A stretch of 64,000 nucleotides of DNA, taken from NCBI GenBank assembly GCA_964464895.1, contig CAYXGY010000002.1:62001-126000 (forward strand). Reading direction: 5' to 3'. Of the stretch, positions 1 through 8,682 are shown piece by piece (position 1 is the stretch's first letter; each line of letters begins with the position of its first letter). The DNA is from Helicobacter_D sp964464895. GTDB taxonomy: Bacteria > Campylobacterota > Campylobacteria > Campylobacterales > Helicobacteraceae. The notes beneath the pieces were generated by a model. It had not been told where the DNA came from. It did not search any database and saw only the letters and a program-made list of their open reading frames with translations. The position numbers and the translations under genes are program-made.

Positions 1-74
1 GTGTTTTCTATCTCTATGGCGGTGTTGTTTGCATAAGATTCAAAGGCATTTTGCAAGGCTATTTTTAATCGCAT
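1..74 (-). CDS. N-terminus of an unidentified protein, cut by the window edge
   Basis: An ATG at 74 on the minus strand opens a frame that stays open to the window edge (about 24 codons, beginning MRLKIALQNAFESYANN). An AAGGA ribosome-binding sequence overlaps the stop of the ABC-F gene just upstream, so the two are probably co-transcribed. The other nearby ATG, at 78, closes after 12 codons, which decides the start. The opening residues faintly resemble the N-terminus of AMP-forming acyl-adenylating enzymes, but too little is present to name it. Confidence 0.5.
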   Translation of the reverse strand, partial: MRLKIALQNAFESYANNTAIEIEN

Positions 75-83
75 TCATTTTCC

Positions 84-1676
84 TTAAATTTCTTGTGAAG
101 TGAGATATTCCTCATAACTCCCGCGAAAATCTACGATTTTGTTGTTTTCTTTAAACTCTATAATCCGATTCGCATACGCGTCAATGAGTTCTCTATCGTG
201 GCTAACGCAAATCACATTGCCGCTATATTTATAGAGTGCTTCTCCCAGTGCGATAATCGCCTCTAAGTCTAGATGGTTTGTGGGTTCATCTAGCACGAGA
301 AAGTTTCCGCCCCCTAGCATAAGCTTGCTTAACATCATTCGGTGTTTCTCTCCCCCGCTTAATGCCCCTATGCTTTTCTCTTGTTCCTCACCATTAAACA
401 ACATTCGCCCTAGTGCGTTGCGAATCTCTCCCGCTTCTTTTTTCTTGTCAAAATTGCGTAACCACTCGTAGAGTGTTTCCTCTCCCTTGATTTGTTCGGT
501 AGTGTTTTGTGGGAAATAGTCGCGCATCACAGTTGCGCCCCATTTCACAACGCCCTCTTGGGGTTTTAAATTTTCACAAATCAGCTCGCAAAAGGTTGTT
601 TTTCCGATTCCATTGCGTCCAATGAGTGCGATTTTATCCCCGGGCAGAATCGTAAGGTTAAGAGATTTTAAAATCTGTAAGTCCCCATAGCTAAAGCTAA
701 GGTTTTCAATGTTTAATGCCTCGTTTCCAATGGTTCGGCTAGGCTTGAAAACGATACTAGGGTCGCGGCGAGAAGAGACTTCAAAGCTTTTAATGTCTAG
801 CTTGTCTAATTGTTTTTGTCTGGAAGTTGCCTGCTTCGCCTTGGAGGCATTAGCAGAGAATCGCGCGATAAAAGATTCTAGTTCTTCTTTCTCTTTGAGT
901 TTTTTATTGCGTTCCATTTCTTGTTGCTTTGCAATCAATGTAGAAGCAATATACCAATCATCATAGTTTCCGCTAAATTCCCGCACACTTTTAAAATCCA
1001 AATCCAAAATATGCGTGCAGACGCTATTTAAAAAATGCCTGTCGTGCGAAATCACTACGAGTGTGCCCTCGTGTCGCTTAAGTTGTTCCTCTAAATAGCT
1101 GATTGCCTTTAAATCTAGGTTGTTTGTTGGCTCATCTAGGAATAAAATATCAGGCTTAGGAAACAAGACTTGTGCCAAAAGCACTTTGAATTTATCTCCC
1201 CCCGTGAGTGTTTTCATCAATTCATTATGAATTTTAGCAGGGAATCCCAAATCTTCTAGGATTTTTTCAATCTGCACATCGTATTCATAAGTGGGGTCTT
1301 CTTCTGCACAAATCATTTCTAATTCGCCCAAGCGTGCATTTACAGAATCGCTAAAGTCTCCCGCATTATAGAGGGATTCCTTTTCTTTAATGGCGTCATA
1401 AAGTCGCTTGTTGCCAAAAAGAACGCAGTCTTTAATGCTAAATTCTTCAAAGGCAAATTGGTTTTGCCCCAAAACGCCCAATTTTGCATTTGGGTCAAAG
1501 GCAATGTCCCCGCTTGTATGCTCAATTTCTCCGCTAAGAATTTTCAAAAAAGTAGATTTTCCTGCGCCATTTGCTCCAATAAGCCCGTATCTCTTGCCTT
1601 TATCAAGCTTGAGATTGACATTTTCAAAGAGTTTTTTGGTGGAATATTGCATTCCAAGCCCTGTAATTTGAACCAT
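84..1676 (-). CDS. ABC-F family ATPase (translation-associated, YbiT/Uup-like)
   Basis: This 530-residue soluble protein has two ABC ATPase domains in one chain and no membrane segments, which is typical of ABC-F ribosome-associated factors. The first Walker A is GANGAGKST near residue 35 and the second is GRNGIGKTT near residue 353. Two signature motifs are visible (LTGGDKFKVLLAQ and LSGGEKHRMMLSK), each followed by a Walker B ending in LDEPTN. The linker between the domains is charged and helical. ABC-F proteins bind the ribosomal E site and relieve stalling or confer antibiotic protection; which subfamily this is cannot be decided by eye. It starts with ATG at 1676. Confidence 0.9.
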   Translation of the reverse strand: MVQITGLGMQYSTKKLFENVNLKLDKGKRYGLIGANGAGKSTFLKILSGEIEHTSGDIAFDPNAKLGVLGQNQFAFEEFSIKDCVLFGNKRLYDAIKEKESLYNAGDFSDSVNARLGELEMICAEEDPTYEYDVQIEKILEDLGFPAKIHNELMKTLTGGDKFKVLLAQVLFPKPDILFLDEPTNNLDLKAISYLEEQLKRHEGTLVVISHDRHFLNSVCTHILDLDFKSVREFSGNYDDWYIASTLIAKQQEMERNKKLKEKEELESFIARFSANASKAKQATSRQKQLDKLDIKSFEVSSRRDPSIVFKPSRTIGNEALNIENLSFSYGDLQILKSLNLTILPGDKIALIGRNGIGKTTFCELICENLKPQEGVVKWGATVMRDYFPQNTTEQIKGEETLYEWLRNFDKKKEAGEIRNALGRMLFNGEEQEKSIGALSGGEKHRMMLSKLMLGGGNFLVLDEPTNHLDLEAIIALGEALYKYSGNVICVSHDRELIDAYANRIIEFKENNKIVDFRGSYEEYLTSQEI

Positions 1677-1744
1677 TTGCTTACTTTCTCTTAATAAAAT
1701 TTCGGAATTTTAGTTGAATCTTGCTTAATTAATGCAATCTAGGA

Positions 1745-2515
1745 TTAAATTCTTACATGGATTCCTTGTGTCTTTAAATAGTGTTTCAAATCCATAATAT
1801 TGATTTCTTGATAGTGAAAAATTGAGGCGGCAAGTGCGGCGTCTGCCCCATTTAAAAAAGCCTCTAGGATATGTTGCATATTTCCCGCACCTCCGCTTGC
1901 AATGAGTGGAATCCCTACATTTTGTGTAATCAAATTGAGCTGTTTTAAGTCATAACCTGCCTTTGTGCCATCACAATCCATACTTGTAAGTAGAATCTCG
2001 CCTGCCCCGCGATTATAGGCTTCTTTAGCCCATTGCAACAAGTCTATATTTGTGTTATGACGTCCGCCGTGTGTATAAACTTCCCAGCTCTTACCATTAG
2101 CGCGTTTTTTGGCGTCTATGGCGACAACGATACATTGCGAGCCGAAACGTTTGGCACTCTGTGTAATCAAATCGGGATTTTTAATTGCGGAGGAATTGAG
2201 GCTGACTTTATCACAACCCGCGTTGAGTAAATCATAAATGTGCTCTAGGCTATTAATCCCTCCTCCAACGGTGAGAGGGATAAAGACTTCTTTCGCCACA
2301 GCACGTACCATTTCAATCGTAGTGTTGCGCGCCTCAATCGTAGCGGTAATGTCTAAAAAGGTAATTTCGTCTGCGCCCTCATCGTTATAACGTCTTGCTA
2401 CCTCTATGGGATTCCCTGCATCTTGAAGTCCTACGAAATTCACCCCCTTGACTACGCGCCCATTTTTAATGTCTAGGCACGGAATAATCCTCTTTGCTAG
2501 TGTGTCTTGATTCAT
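1745..2515 (-). CDS. hisF: Imidazole glycerol phosphate synthase cyclase subunit HisF
   Basis: HisF is a (beta/alpha)8 barrel that uses ammonia from HisH to convert PRFAR to imidazole glycerol phosphate and AICAR in histidine synthesis. The 256-residue length is normal. The catalytic aspartates sit in IIPCLDIKNGRVVKG near residue 15 and in VVAIDAKK near residue 135, and the phosphate-binding loops TVGGGI and ASGGAG are intact. No other his genes adjoin it, so its partner HisH must be encoded elsewhere. It is transcribed divergently from trpS. Confidence 0.96.
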   Translation of the reverse strand: MNQDTLAKRIIPCLDIKNGRVVKGVNFVGLQDAGNPIEVARRYNDEGADEITFLDITATIEARNTTIEMVRAVAKEVFIPLTVGGGINSLEHIYDLLNAGCDKVSLNSSAIKNPDLITQSAKRFGSQCIVVAIDAKKRANGKSWEVYTHGGRHNTNIDLLQWAKEAYNRGAGEILLTSMDCDGTKAGYDLKQLNLITQNVGIPLIASGGAGNMQHILEAFLNGADAALAASIFHYQEINIMDLKHYLKTQGIHVRI

Positions 2516-2575
2516 TTTGATTTCCTTATTATTTGCAAAATCTTAGCAAATTTTCTTTTAAGTCTAAGTTTTGGC

Positions 2576-2581
2576 TATAAT
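2576..2581 (+). promoter_or_regulatory. -10 box upstream of trpS
   Basis: A perfect TATAAT lies 30 bases before the trpS start, in the 95-base gap between the divergent hisF and trpS genes. No clear -35 box is seen, which is usual for the housekeeping promoters of this phylum. Confidence 0.6.
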
Positions 2582-2610
2582 TGCGCGTGATTTAAATTTT
2601 AAGGATTATT

Positions 2611-3600
2611 ATGCAAAAGTCGCGCGTGTTTTCTGGCATTCAACCCACAGGCAATATTCATTTGGGTAATTATTTGGGTGCGGTGAAAAATTGGGTAGAA
2701 AATCAAGAAAAATATGAAAATATCTTTTGTGTCGTCAATTCTCACGCCATTACGATTCCACAAGAGCCGAGTATTTTGCATCAAAAAACCTATGATTTGT
2801 GTGCAATGTTGCTTGCTTGTGGGATTAATCCTAGCCAATCTATACTCTTTATCCAATCGCAAATCCAAGAACACACTTCTTTGGCTTGGCTGCTTACTTG
2901 TATCACTCCAATGGGTGATTTAAGTCGTATGACGCAATTTAAAGACAAAAGCCAAAAGAATCCCAAAAACATTTTTGCTGGGCTTTTTAATTACCCTAAT
3001 CTAATGAGTGCGGATATTTTACTCTACAAAAGCAACTTCGTCCCCGTAGGAGAGGACCAAAAGCAACATATTGAGTTAGCACGAGATACGGCGATACGAT
3101 TTAATCGTGATTTTGGTGAAACATTTGTCGTGCCTGAACCTTTGATTCTTAAAAGCGGCGCACGCATTATGGGCTTAGATGACCCGACAAAGAAAATGAG
3201 TAAAAGCTCGGGCGACAAGCCTAATCATTTGATTGCTTTGATTGACACACCAGAGACGATTATAAAAAAATTTAAAAAGGCAACGACAGATAGCGAGGGA
3301 ATCATTGCGTTTGATAAAAATCGTGCAGGAGTTTATAACTTGCTCACGATTTATCAGTGCTTTACGAAACAAACACAAGAAAAAATTGAAGCAGAGTTTG
3401 CAGGACAGGGCTATGGAAAGTTAAAGACGAGAGTGGCTGAAGTCGTGATTGAATCCTTGCGCCCGATTCGTGAATCTTACGAAAAACTGATTAACGAAAA
3501 GGATTATTTGCATTCTATTTTACAAGAGGGAGAATCCCGTGCGCACCAAATTGCGACTGCAACCTACAAAGAAGCCAAAGAAAAAATGGGGCTTGTGTGA
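2611..3600 (+). CDS. trpS: Tryptophanyl-tRNA synthetase
   Basis: This class Ic aminoacyl-tRNA synthetase charges tRNA-Trp. The 329-residue protein begins with the Rossmann-fold segment containing the HIGH-type motif (PTGNIHLGNYLGA, near residue 11). The KMSKS loop is present as KKMSKSSGD near residue 195, and the C-terminal helical domain for anticodon recognition follows. The ATG at 2611 is preceded by AAGGA. The gene is convergent with mqnD, with only 3 bases between the two stop codons. Confidence 0.97.
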   Translation: MQKSRVFSGIQPTGNIHLGNYLGAVKNWVENQEKYENIFCVVNSHAITIPQEPSILHQKTYDLCAMLLACGINPSQSILFIQSQIQEHTSLAWLLTCITPMGDLSRMTQFKDKSQKNPKNIFAGLFNYPNLMSADILLYKSNFVPVGEDQKQHIELARDTAIRFNRDFGETFVVPEPLILKSGARIMGLDDPTKKMSKSSGDKPNHLIALIDTPETIIKKFKKATTDSEGIIAFDKNRAGVYNLLTIYQCFTKQTQEKIEAEFAGQGYGKLKTRVAEVVIESLRPIRESYEKLINEKDYLHSILQEGESRAHQIATATYKEAKEKMGLV

Positions 3601-3603
3601 TTC

Positions 3604-4467
3604 TTAGCTATTGCGAAATTCTTTGTAGTCTGTTGGAATCAAACAATCCTCAACTTCTAAGATTTGTGAGTAAATCTTATGCTCATAGCCGATTTTAAAG
3701 AGTGCGTTAATTGCCTCTAGTTGTTTTAGACTAAGGCTTACAGAATCCTCATTAGCATAGAGATTGAGATAGGTTTCTAATTGTTGTGCATTGACGCGAA
3801 TGAGATTCCGTTCTTGAAGCATTTGTGAGAGTAATGGCTTGTTCTGTAATGCGACTTTGACGGCTTTTGTTAGCATTTCTTCACAAGTAATTGCAACACT
3901 TAATGGCAGGGAGCGCCGCAGACACATTCCGCCTAGGGGTAAGGGAAGATTGGCTTGATTTAATTCACACCAAATGTCCCAAATCTCGCGTTCTACCTCT
4001 AGTTTTTCGTCAAATTGCAAAATGGATTCGTGGATTAGCACCCCTGCATCTACTTCTCCACTAAGCACGGCATTTTCAATTTCAAGGAAGTTTTTATAAA
4101 CGATTCTCGCTTCTGGATATGCGATTCTAAAGAGCATTGCATTAGTAGTGTGTGCCCCACTCAAGGCGACTTTGAAATTTTTTCTAAGCTTCTTGCCTTT
4201 GGGTTTGATGAGTTTAGGTCCATAGCCCGCACCAAAACTCACACCCGTTCTTAGCAAGCATTGCTCAAGAGCTAGAAGCGGATAAACGCCAAAAGAAATT
4301 GCGGAAATGTCTAACTCGCCTTTTAAGGCTTTGACATTAAGCGTTTCAATGTCTAGTGCGCAAGATTCAAAGCAAATTTCAGGATTGCTAACCCAACCGA
4401 AGTAGATAGCATAATACATAAACAAATCGTCCGCATCTGGCGAATGTCCTAGGGTTAAAGTTCTCAT
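3604..4467 (-). CDS. mqnD: 1,4-dihydroxy-6-naphthoate synthase of the futalosine menaquinone pathway
   Basis: The 287-residue protein opens with LGHSPDADDLFMYYAI, the form of the MqnD substrate-binding N-terminus found in Campylobacterota. It has the two-lobed periplasmic-binding-protein-like fold expected for MqnA/MqnD enzymes. MqnD converts cyclic dehypoxanthinylfutalosine to 1,4-dihydroxy-6-naphthoate in menaquinone synthesis, the route used by Helicobacter and Campylobacter instead of MenFDHCEB. MqnA is the main alternative, but the length and opening motif favour MqnD. It starts one base from the waaF stop, so the two are in one transcription unit. Confidence 0.85.
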   Translation of the reverse strand: MRTLTLGHSPDADDLFMYYAIYFGWVSNPEICFESCALDIETLNVKALKGELDISAISFGVYPLLALEQCLLRTGVSFGAGYGPKLIKPKGKKLRKNFKVALSGAHTTNAMLFRIAYPEARIVYKNFLEIENAVLSGEVDAGVLIHESILQFDEKLEVEREIWDIWCELNQANLPLPLGGMCLRRSLPLSVAITCEEMLTKAVKVALQNKPLLSQMLQERNLIRVNAQQLETYLNLYANEDSVSLSLKQLEAINALFKIGYEHKIYSQILEVEDCLIPTDYKEFRNS

Positions 4468-5589
4468 TTATCGCTCACTTGTGAATTTTGGGGTGGATTT
4501 TATTTCAACTTCGCTTATAATGGATTGAATCTTGGAAAGGACAAGGTCGGGTGTGAGATGACGCATACAAGCGTGAAAGGTCGCGGAATCCTTAGGAAGC
4601 GGGCAAGTGCGCTGCATACAAGGCGCACACGCAAGAGGTTGCCCCAAAGTCTCAAGCGAAATAATATGCGAGTTTTTAGCATTAAAGGGGCAAGTTTCTT
4701 TGGCATTGGTAGGACCAAAAAGGGCGAGAGTTGGAATCTCAAATGCGCTTGCGATGTGCATAGGACCGCTGTCATTGGTAAGAAGAAAATGCAGTTTAGT
4801 AAAATATGCCATTAGGCTTGCAATCGTGGTTTTTCCGCTCAAATTAAGGACATTTTCTAGCAAATCTTTCGAATGAGACATTGCGTGCAAATGCTCTAAA
4901 ATCTTGTCGTTGATTGCATTCTCGCTTGCAACACCAAAGAGGATAATCTTGTAATTTTGTTGCAGTAAGGATTCTATCACTTGCACAAAATAGGATTCCT
5001 CCCAACGTTTAGCCGACCCAAATGCTGCACCTGCATTGATTCCGATAATCTTAGAATCTTTGAAGTGTTGAGGTAAAGCCACTTCTAAGGTGGGGGGTTT
5101 AAGGTAGAGCTTGGGGGCTAGCGGGGGAGTTTGATTGGGATTCTGTGCTTGTAGGTTTTGGAGTTTTGGCGAATGGAGGACGAATTCCACAAGGGTAGAA
5201 AATCGCAAAGCCTCGTGAATGTTTTTGGGTTTTTTGGGGTGGAATGTGAGCAAAAACCCGCGCATTTCTGTATCAAATCCCGCACGAAATTTTGTACCAT
5301 TAAGGAAAAGCAAAAGCGCAGAGAGGAGGTTATTTTGAAAGGTAAAGCCCAAATCACAAGGCGGGATAGATTTCGCAAGGCGATAAAGATTGAGGATTCT
5401 AAATTTTGCCTTTTTACTTTTATCCTCTATAATGCTTACTCTAGGATAGTGTGCAAAAAGTGCTATGCTTGCGGCACTTCCAACCAAATAAAAATGTGCC
5501 TTAGGGAAATGTGCAAACAGAATTTCTAGCGCGTAAGTCGCCATTACAGCGTCTCCTAGCCAATTTGGGATTCTAATAAGAAGGTTCAT
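4468..5589 (-). CDS. waaF: Lipopolysaccharide heptosyltransferase II
   Basis: This is a family 9 glycosyltransferase of 373 residues that adds the second L-glycero-D-manno-heptose to the LPS inner core. The N-terminal motif IRIPNWLGDAVMA is characteristic of WaaF. The C-terminal nucleotide-sugar site is recognisable (LTNDSGPMHIASAFEIPTLA, with PTNAKETCPF after it), as is a cysteine-rich stretch ending CMQRTCPLP. The protein acts at the cytoplasmic face of the inner membrane. It lies between aroK and mqnD on the minus strand with gaps of only 3 and 0 bases. Confidence 0.92.
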   Translation of the reverse strand: MNLLIRIPNWLGDAVMATYALEILFAHFPKAHFYLVGSAASIALFAHYPRVSIIEDKSKKAKFRILNLYRLAKSIPPCDLGFTFQNNLLSALLLFLNGTKFRAGFDTEMRGFLLTFHPKKPKNIHEALRFSTLVEFVLHSPKLQNLQAQNPNQTPPLAPKLYLKPPTLEVALPQHFKDSKIIGINAGAAFGSAKRWEESYFVQVIESLLQQNYKIILFGVASENAINDKILEHLHAMSHSKDLLENVLNLSGKTTIASLMAYFTKLHFLLTNDSGPMHIASAFEIPTLALFGPTNAKETCPFNAKNSHIISLETLGQPLACAPCMQRTCPLPKDSATFHACMRHLTPDLVLSKIQSIISEVEIKSTPKFTSER

Positions 5590-5592
5590 CGT

Positions 5593-6084
5593 TTAGATTT
5601 TCTCTAAAATTTCTTGCGTAATTGTCTCAATGCTCTGATTGGCATTAATCACATAATGCGCGCAAGAGTGATAGGATTGAAGTCGCTCTTGATAGAGTTT
5701 GAAAGCGGAATCACGATTCTCAAACAAAGGGCGTTTGCTTTGTTCATCTGCATTGAGACGCGCTAAAATGGCTTCAAATTCTAAATGCAAGAAAAAAACC
5801 TTTCCCATAGATTGGACATCACAAAACAAAGGCATTCCGCCCCCTGTGGAAATAATGGCATTCTGGACATTATGCGCGACAAATTGGCAGAATTTACGCT
5901 CTAAATCTCGGAAGTATGCTTCGCCATAGGTTGTAAAGATTGCTTTGATACTCAAACCCTCATTGGCTTCAATGAGGGAATCGCTATCCAAAATCCAAGT
6001 TTGATTGGCTTTGTGCAGAGCCTTAGCAATTGTGCTTTTACCACTACCCATAAAGCCAATAAGGACGCAATTAGTGGAGTTCAA
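5593..6084 (-). CDS. aroK: Shikimate kinase, probably starting at TTG
   Basis: AroK phosphorylates shikimate at the 3-hydroxyl in the chorismate pathway. The P-loop GFMGSGKST is followed by the shikimate-binding DSD motif and the GGG motif (ISTGGGMP). An in-frame ATG at 6138 would give 181 residues and overlap the upstream gene by 68 bases. A TTG at 6084 has AGGAAAT about 10 bases upstream, gives about 163 residues (the usual AroK length), places the P-loop near the N-terminus as in Helicobacter pylori AroK, and cuts the overlap to 14 bases. I therefore prefer the TTG start. Confidence 0.9.
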   Translation of the reverse strand: MNSTNCVLIGFMGSGKSTIAKALHKANQTWILDSDSLIEANEGLSIKAIFTTYGEAYFRDLERKFCQFVAHNVQNAIISTGGGMPLFCDVQSMGKVFFLHLEFEAILARLNADEQSKRPLFENRDSAFKLYQERLQSYHSCAHYVINANQSIETITQEILEKI

Positions 6085-6940
6085 TTTCGTAATTTCCTGT
6101 TGTTTTTTGCGTGATAGTGTATTTGTATTGTCCATCAAGAGTGAAAGTAATGCGATAAAAGTCTAGGTGGGTGCTTAAAGAAACTTTTGGAATCGTAGGA
6201 ATCTGCGTGTCAAAAATTTCTTGGAGTGGCGTTTTATTGGGCACTTTGAAGTCCAAGATTAAACGCGTAGGGGAGGCAAGTGTAAAATCACGTAATAACC
6301 GAAGCGGGGCTTTGAGTTGAATCTTTTGTTTTGAAATTTCAAAATCAAATAAATTACCCAAAACAAAATTTTGTTTATCCAATACATTGGGGGCTTTGGG
6401 CTGCACTTCTTGGCTTAAAATAAGCGGAAAGTGCCAATCAATGTCGCCCTCAAGATTCTGTTCAAGGCTAGTAATAGAACCATTGAGGTTTTGATATTCT
6501 AAAATAATCTTTTTGATTTTTCTAGCAGTAGAGGGCAAAATCAGCTCTGTTTTGGTGAATAAATCTAGTTGTGGAGCGTTGGTGATTTGCCCGCTTTCTT
6601 TGGGCGTAATGATAGGCGTAAAGGGGTCTCGGCTTCTTTTGGTGGAATTATTGTCCTCTTGATTTTCGCTTAAAAGGGGCTTGTTGGATTCCTCTGTGTT
6701 TTTTGCAGGCGTTTGGCTTGTCGAGTTATTTTGGGTGGAATCTAGTGGTGTGCTTTGGGGCATTGGTGTATTTTGCGATTCTGCATTGGGGAGATTTGCG
6801 GGCGGAGTTTCTGGAATCTTTTGCTTTTGTGTATCAATACTTAGCGTTGGAATTTCGGGTAAAGCCTCTGGCTCGTTGTTTTGTGCAAATACCGTACTAG
6901 AGAGGATTATAGCACTACAAAATAATTTCAAACTTCTCAT
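6071..6940 (-). CDS. Secreted AMIN-domain-like protein
   Basis: The 289-residue protein has a signal peptide (hydrophobic residues 5-18, cleavage probably after VFA). A long low-complexity linker rich in Pro, Asn, Ser and Thr follows to about residue 120. The C-terminal 150 residues are beta-rich and resemble the AMIN domain that targets periplasmic proteins to peptidoglycan or secretins. The same gene sits between the FtsB-like gene and aroK in Helicobacter pylori. Its position next to the FtsB-like gene suggests an envelope role, but this is inference. Translation is probably coupled: the ATG overlaps the end of the upstream gene by 4 bases. Confidence 0.75.
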   Translation of the reverse strand: MRSLKLFCSAIILSSTVFAQNNEPEALPEIPTLSIDTQKQKIPETPPANLPNAESQNTPMPQSTPLDSTQNNSTSQTPAKNTEESNKPLLSENQEDNNSTKRSRDPFTPIITPKESGQITNAPQLDLFTKTELILPSTARKIKKIILEYQNLNGSITSLEQNLEGDIDWHFPLILSQEVQPKAPNVLDKQNFVLGNLFDFEISKQKIQLKAPLRLLRDFTLASPTRLILDFKVPNKTPLQEIFDTQIPTIPKVSLSTHLDFYRITFTLDGQYKYTITQKTTGNYEIELH

Positions 6941-7182
6941 TTGGGTTCAAGTCCTTTCAATTCAAAAAGTTCTTTTTGCAGATTTGCATTTTCGTGCATT
7001 AGGCGATTGACTTCTTCGCGCATTTGGGATTCTTTATCTTTAATGTCTAAAAGCACGCTCAAAGAATTATTGCCAAAGAGTAGATTACCAAAATAAACTC
7101 CCAAGAGACAAATCAACAAAACAAGACTCAAAAAGGGCAGGAGTTTATAGAATCCACCCTTTTTAAATGTTGTAGATTCCAT
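6937..7182 (-). CDS. Small FtsB/DivIC-like septum formation protein
   Basis: This 81-residue bitopic protein has a short cytoplasmic N-terminus, one membrane segment (about residues 13-33) and then a coiled coil running through KESQMREEVNRLMHENANLQ. The arrangement is that of FtsB/DivIC proteins, which join FtsL and FtsQ in the divisome. It sits immediately downstream of eno, matching the eno-FtsB order of many proteobacteria. The stop of eno and this start share one base. The family assignment rests on architecture and location rather than on strong sequence motifs. Confidence 0.75.
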   Translation of the reverse strand: MESTTFKKGGFYKLLPFLSLVLLICLLGVYFGNLLFGNNSLSVLLDIKDKESQMREEVNRLMHENANLQKELFELKGLEPK

Positions 7183-8456
7183 TATCTAGCAAAAAGTTTT
7201 TTGCCTAAATAAACAGGGAATCCTAGCTCACTTTCAATGGCTAATAAACGATTGTATTTTGCCATACGTTCGCTTCTAGCGGTTGAACCTGTTTTGATTT
7301 CGCCTGTGTTCAACGCCACAGCGAAATCAGCAATGAAGCTATCCTCACTCTCTCCGCTACGATGGCTCATAATGCAACGATAATTGTTGCGTTGGGCTAG
7401 ACGAACGGTTTGCATAGTTTGGCTCACTGTGCCGATTTGATTAGGCTTGATAAGCACGGCATTCGCGATTTTTTTCGTGATTCCTTCTTCTAGGATTTTT
7501 GCATTGGTTACAAACAAGTCGTCCCCCACAAGTTGCACCTTATTGCCAAGTTTCTGGGTGAGTTTGCTCCAACCCTCCCAATCGTCTTCGCTCAAGCCAT
7601 CTTCAATAGAGACAATAGGATATTTTGCGATGAGTTTTTCATAATATTCAATGAGTTCTTCGCTGCTTAGGTTTTTGCCCTCACCCTTGAGGCAATAAAT
7701 CCCCTCATCATTGACAAATTCACTGCTTGCGACATCAAGTGCAATAGCAATTTGTTCTCCCTCTTTGTAGCCCGCTTTTTTGATGGCTTCTAAGATGATT
7801 TGGATTGGCTCTTCATTGGTTTTGAGATTGGGAGCAAACCCGCCCTCATCGCCGATACTTGTAATATGCTTAGAATCCTTGAGGAGTTTTTTAAGGTGTT
7901 GGTAGATTTCTGCGCTTGCGCGTAGGGATTCACTGAAGCATTCAAAGCCCACAGGCATAATCATATATTCTTGAAAATCCACCGTATTATCTGCGTGGCT
8001 TCCACCATTAATGATATTGAGCATTGGGATAGGTAAAGTCAGGGCATTTGCACCACCCAAATAACGATAAAGTGGGAGATTTAGACTTTTTGCCGCCGCA
8101 CGTGCAACCGCCATAGAGACGCCCAAAGTTGCATTTGCTCCTAAGTTTGAAAAATTTTCTGTGCCATCAAGTTCTATCAGGAGATTATCAATCACGCTTT
8201 GGTCAAATGGGCTTAAACCTGTAATGGAATCACAAATTGTGGTATTAATGTTTTCACACGCTTTTAAAACACCTTTACCCAAGAATCTTTCCGCATTATC
8301 ACGTAGCTCTAAAGCCTCTCTTTTGCCTGTGCTTGCGCCACTTGGGACGATTGCACTTGCCACACTACCATCACTTAAGAGAATCGTGGCTCTTACCGTT
8401 GGATTCCCCCGACTATCTAAGACTTCTTGCGCACTCACTTCATCAATGTAAATCAT
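7182..8456 (-). CDS. eno: Enolase
   Basis: Enolase interconverts 2-phosphoglycerate and phosphoenolpyruvate. The 424-residue protein is of full length. The catalytic and metal-binding parts are visible: GSHADNTVDFQEYMIMP, SIEDGLSEDDWEGW, the loop lysine in LIKPNQIGT, and SHRSGESEDSFIADFAVA. It works with gpmI, gap and pgi in this window, probably mainly for gluconeogenesis as in related asaccharolytic bacteria. It shares one base with the small upstream secreted gene. Confidence 0.98.
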   Translation of the reverse strand: MIYIDEVSAQEVLDSRGNPTVRATILLSDGSVASAIVPSGASTGKREALELRDNAERFLGKGVLKACENINTTICDSITGLSPFDQSVIDNLLIELDGTENFSNLGANATLGVSMAVARAAAKSLNLPLYRYLGGANALTLPIPMLNIINGGSHADNTVDFQEYMIMPVGFECFSESLRASAEIYQHLKKLLKDSKHITSIGDEGGFAPNLKTNEEPIQIILEAIKKAGYKEGEQIAIALDVASSEFVNDEGIYCLKGEGKNLSSEELIEYYEKLIAKYPIVSIEDGLSEDDWEGWSKLTQKLGNKVQLVGDDLFVTNAKILEEGITKKIANAVLIKPNQIGTVSQTMQTVRLAQRNNYRCIMSHRSGESEDSFIADFAVALNTGEIKTGSTARSERMAKYNRLLAIESELGFPVYLGKKLFAR

Positions 8457-8665
8457 TATTTCTCCTTATTTGATTGGTCTTTTTCTTTGGAAGTTTTAGA
8501 ATCTTCGGATTCTTTTTCTTCTTGCAAGGAGACTTTATCCTCTTCGCTTAGGGTAAATTTTTCTGCGCCTACCACCATACAACAAGACTTATCCTCTGCT
8601 AAGATTGGATTGCCCAAACCAAAAAGAATCGCAATGAAGCTTAGCTTTAAAATTATTTTTTGCAT
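8456..8665 (-). CDS. Small secreted protein with a Cys-Cys pair, unknown
   Basis: The 69-residue product has a clear signal peptide (cleavage probably after ILAE or ILA). A short mature region follows with the doublet DKSCCMVVG, then an extremely acidic and lysine-rich tail that looks unstructured. I do not recognise it. It lies between recA and eno, 17 bases after recA, and overlaps the eno start by one base, so it is likely co-expressed with both. The cysteine pair suggests metal binding or a disulfide, but nothing more can be said. Confidence 0.7.
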   Translation of the reverse strand: MQKIILKLSFIAILFGLGNPILAEDKSCCMVVGAEKFTLSEEDKVSLQEEKESEDSKTSKEKDQSNKEK

Positions 8666-8682
8666 TTGTTCGCACCTCTCCT

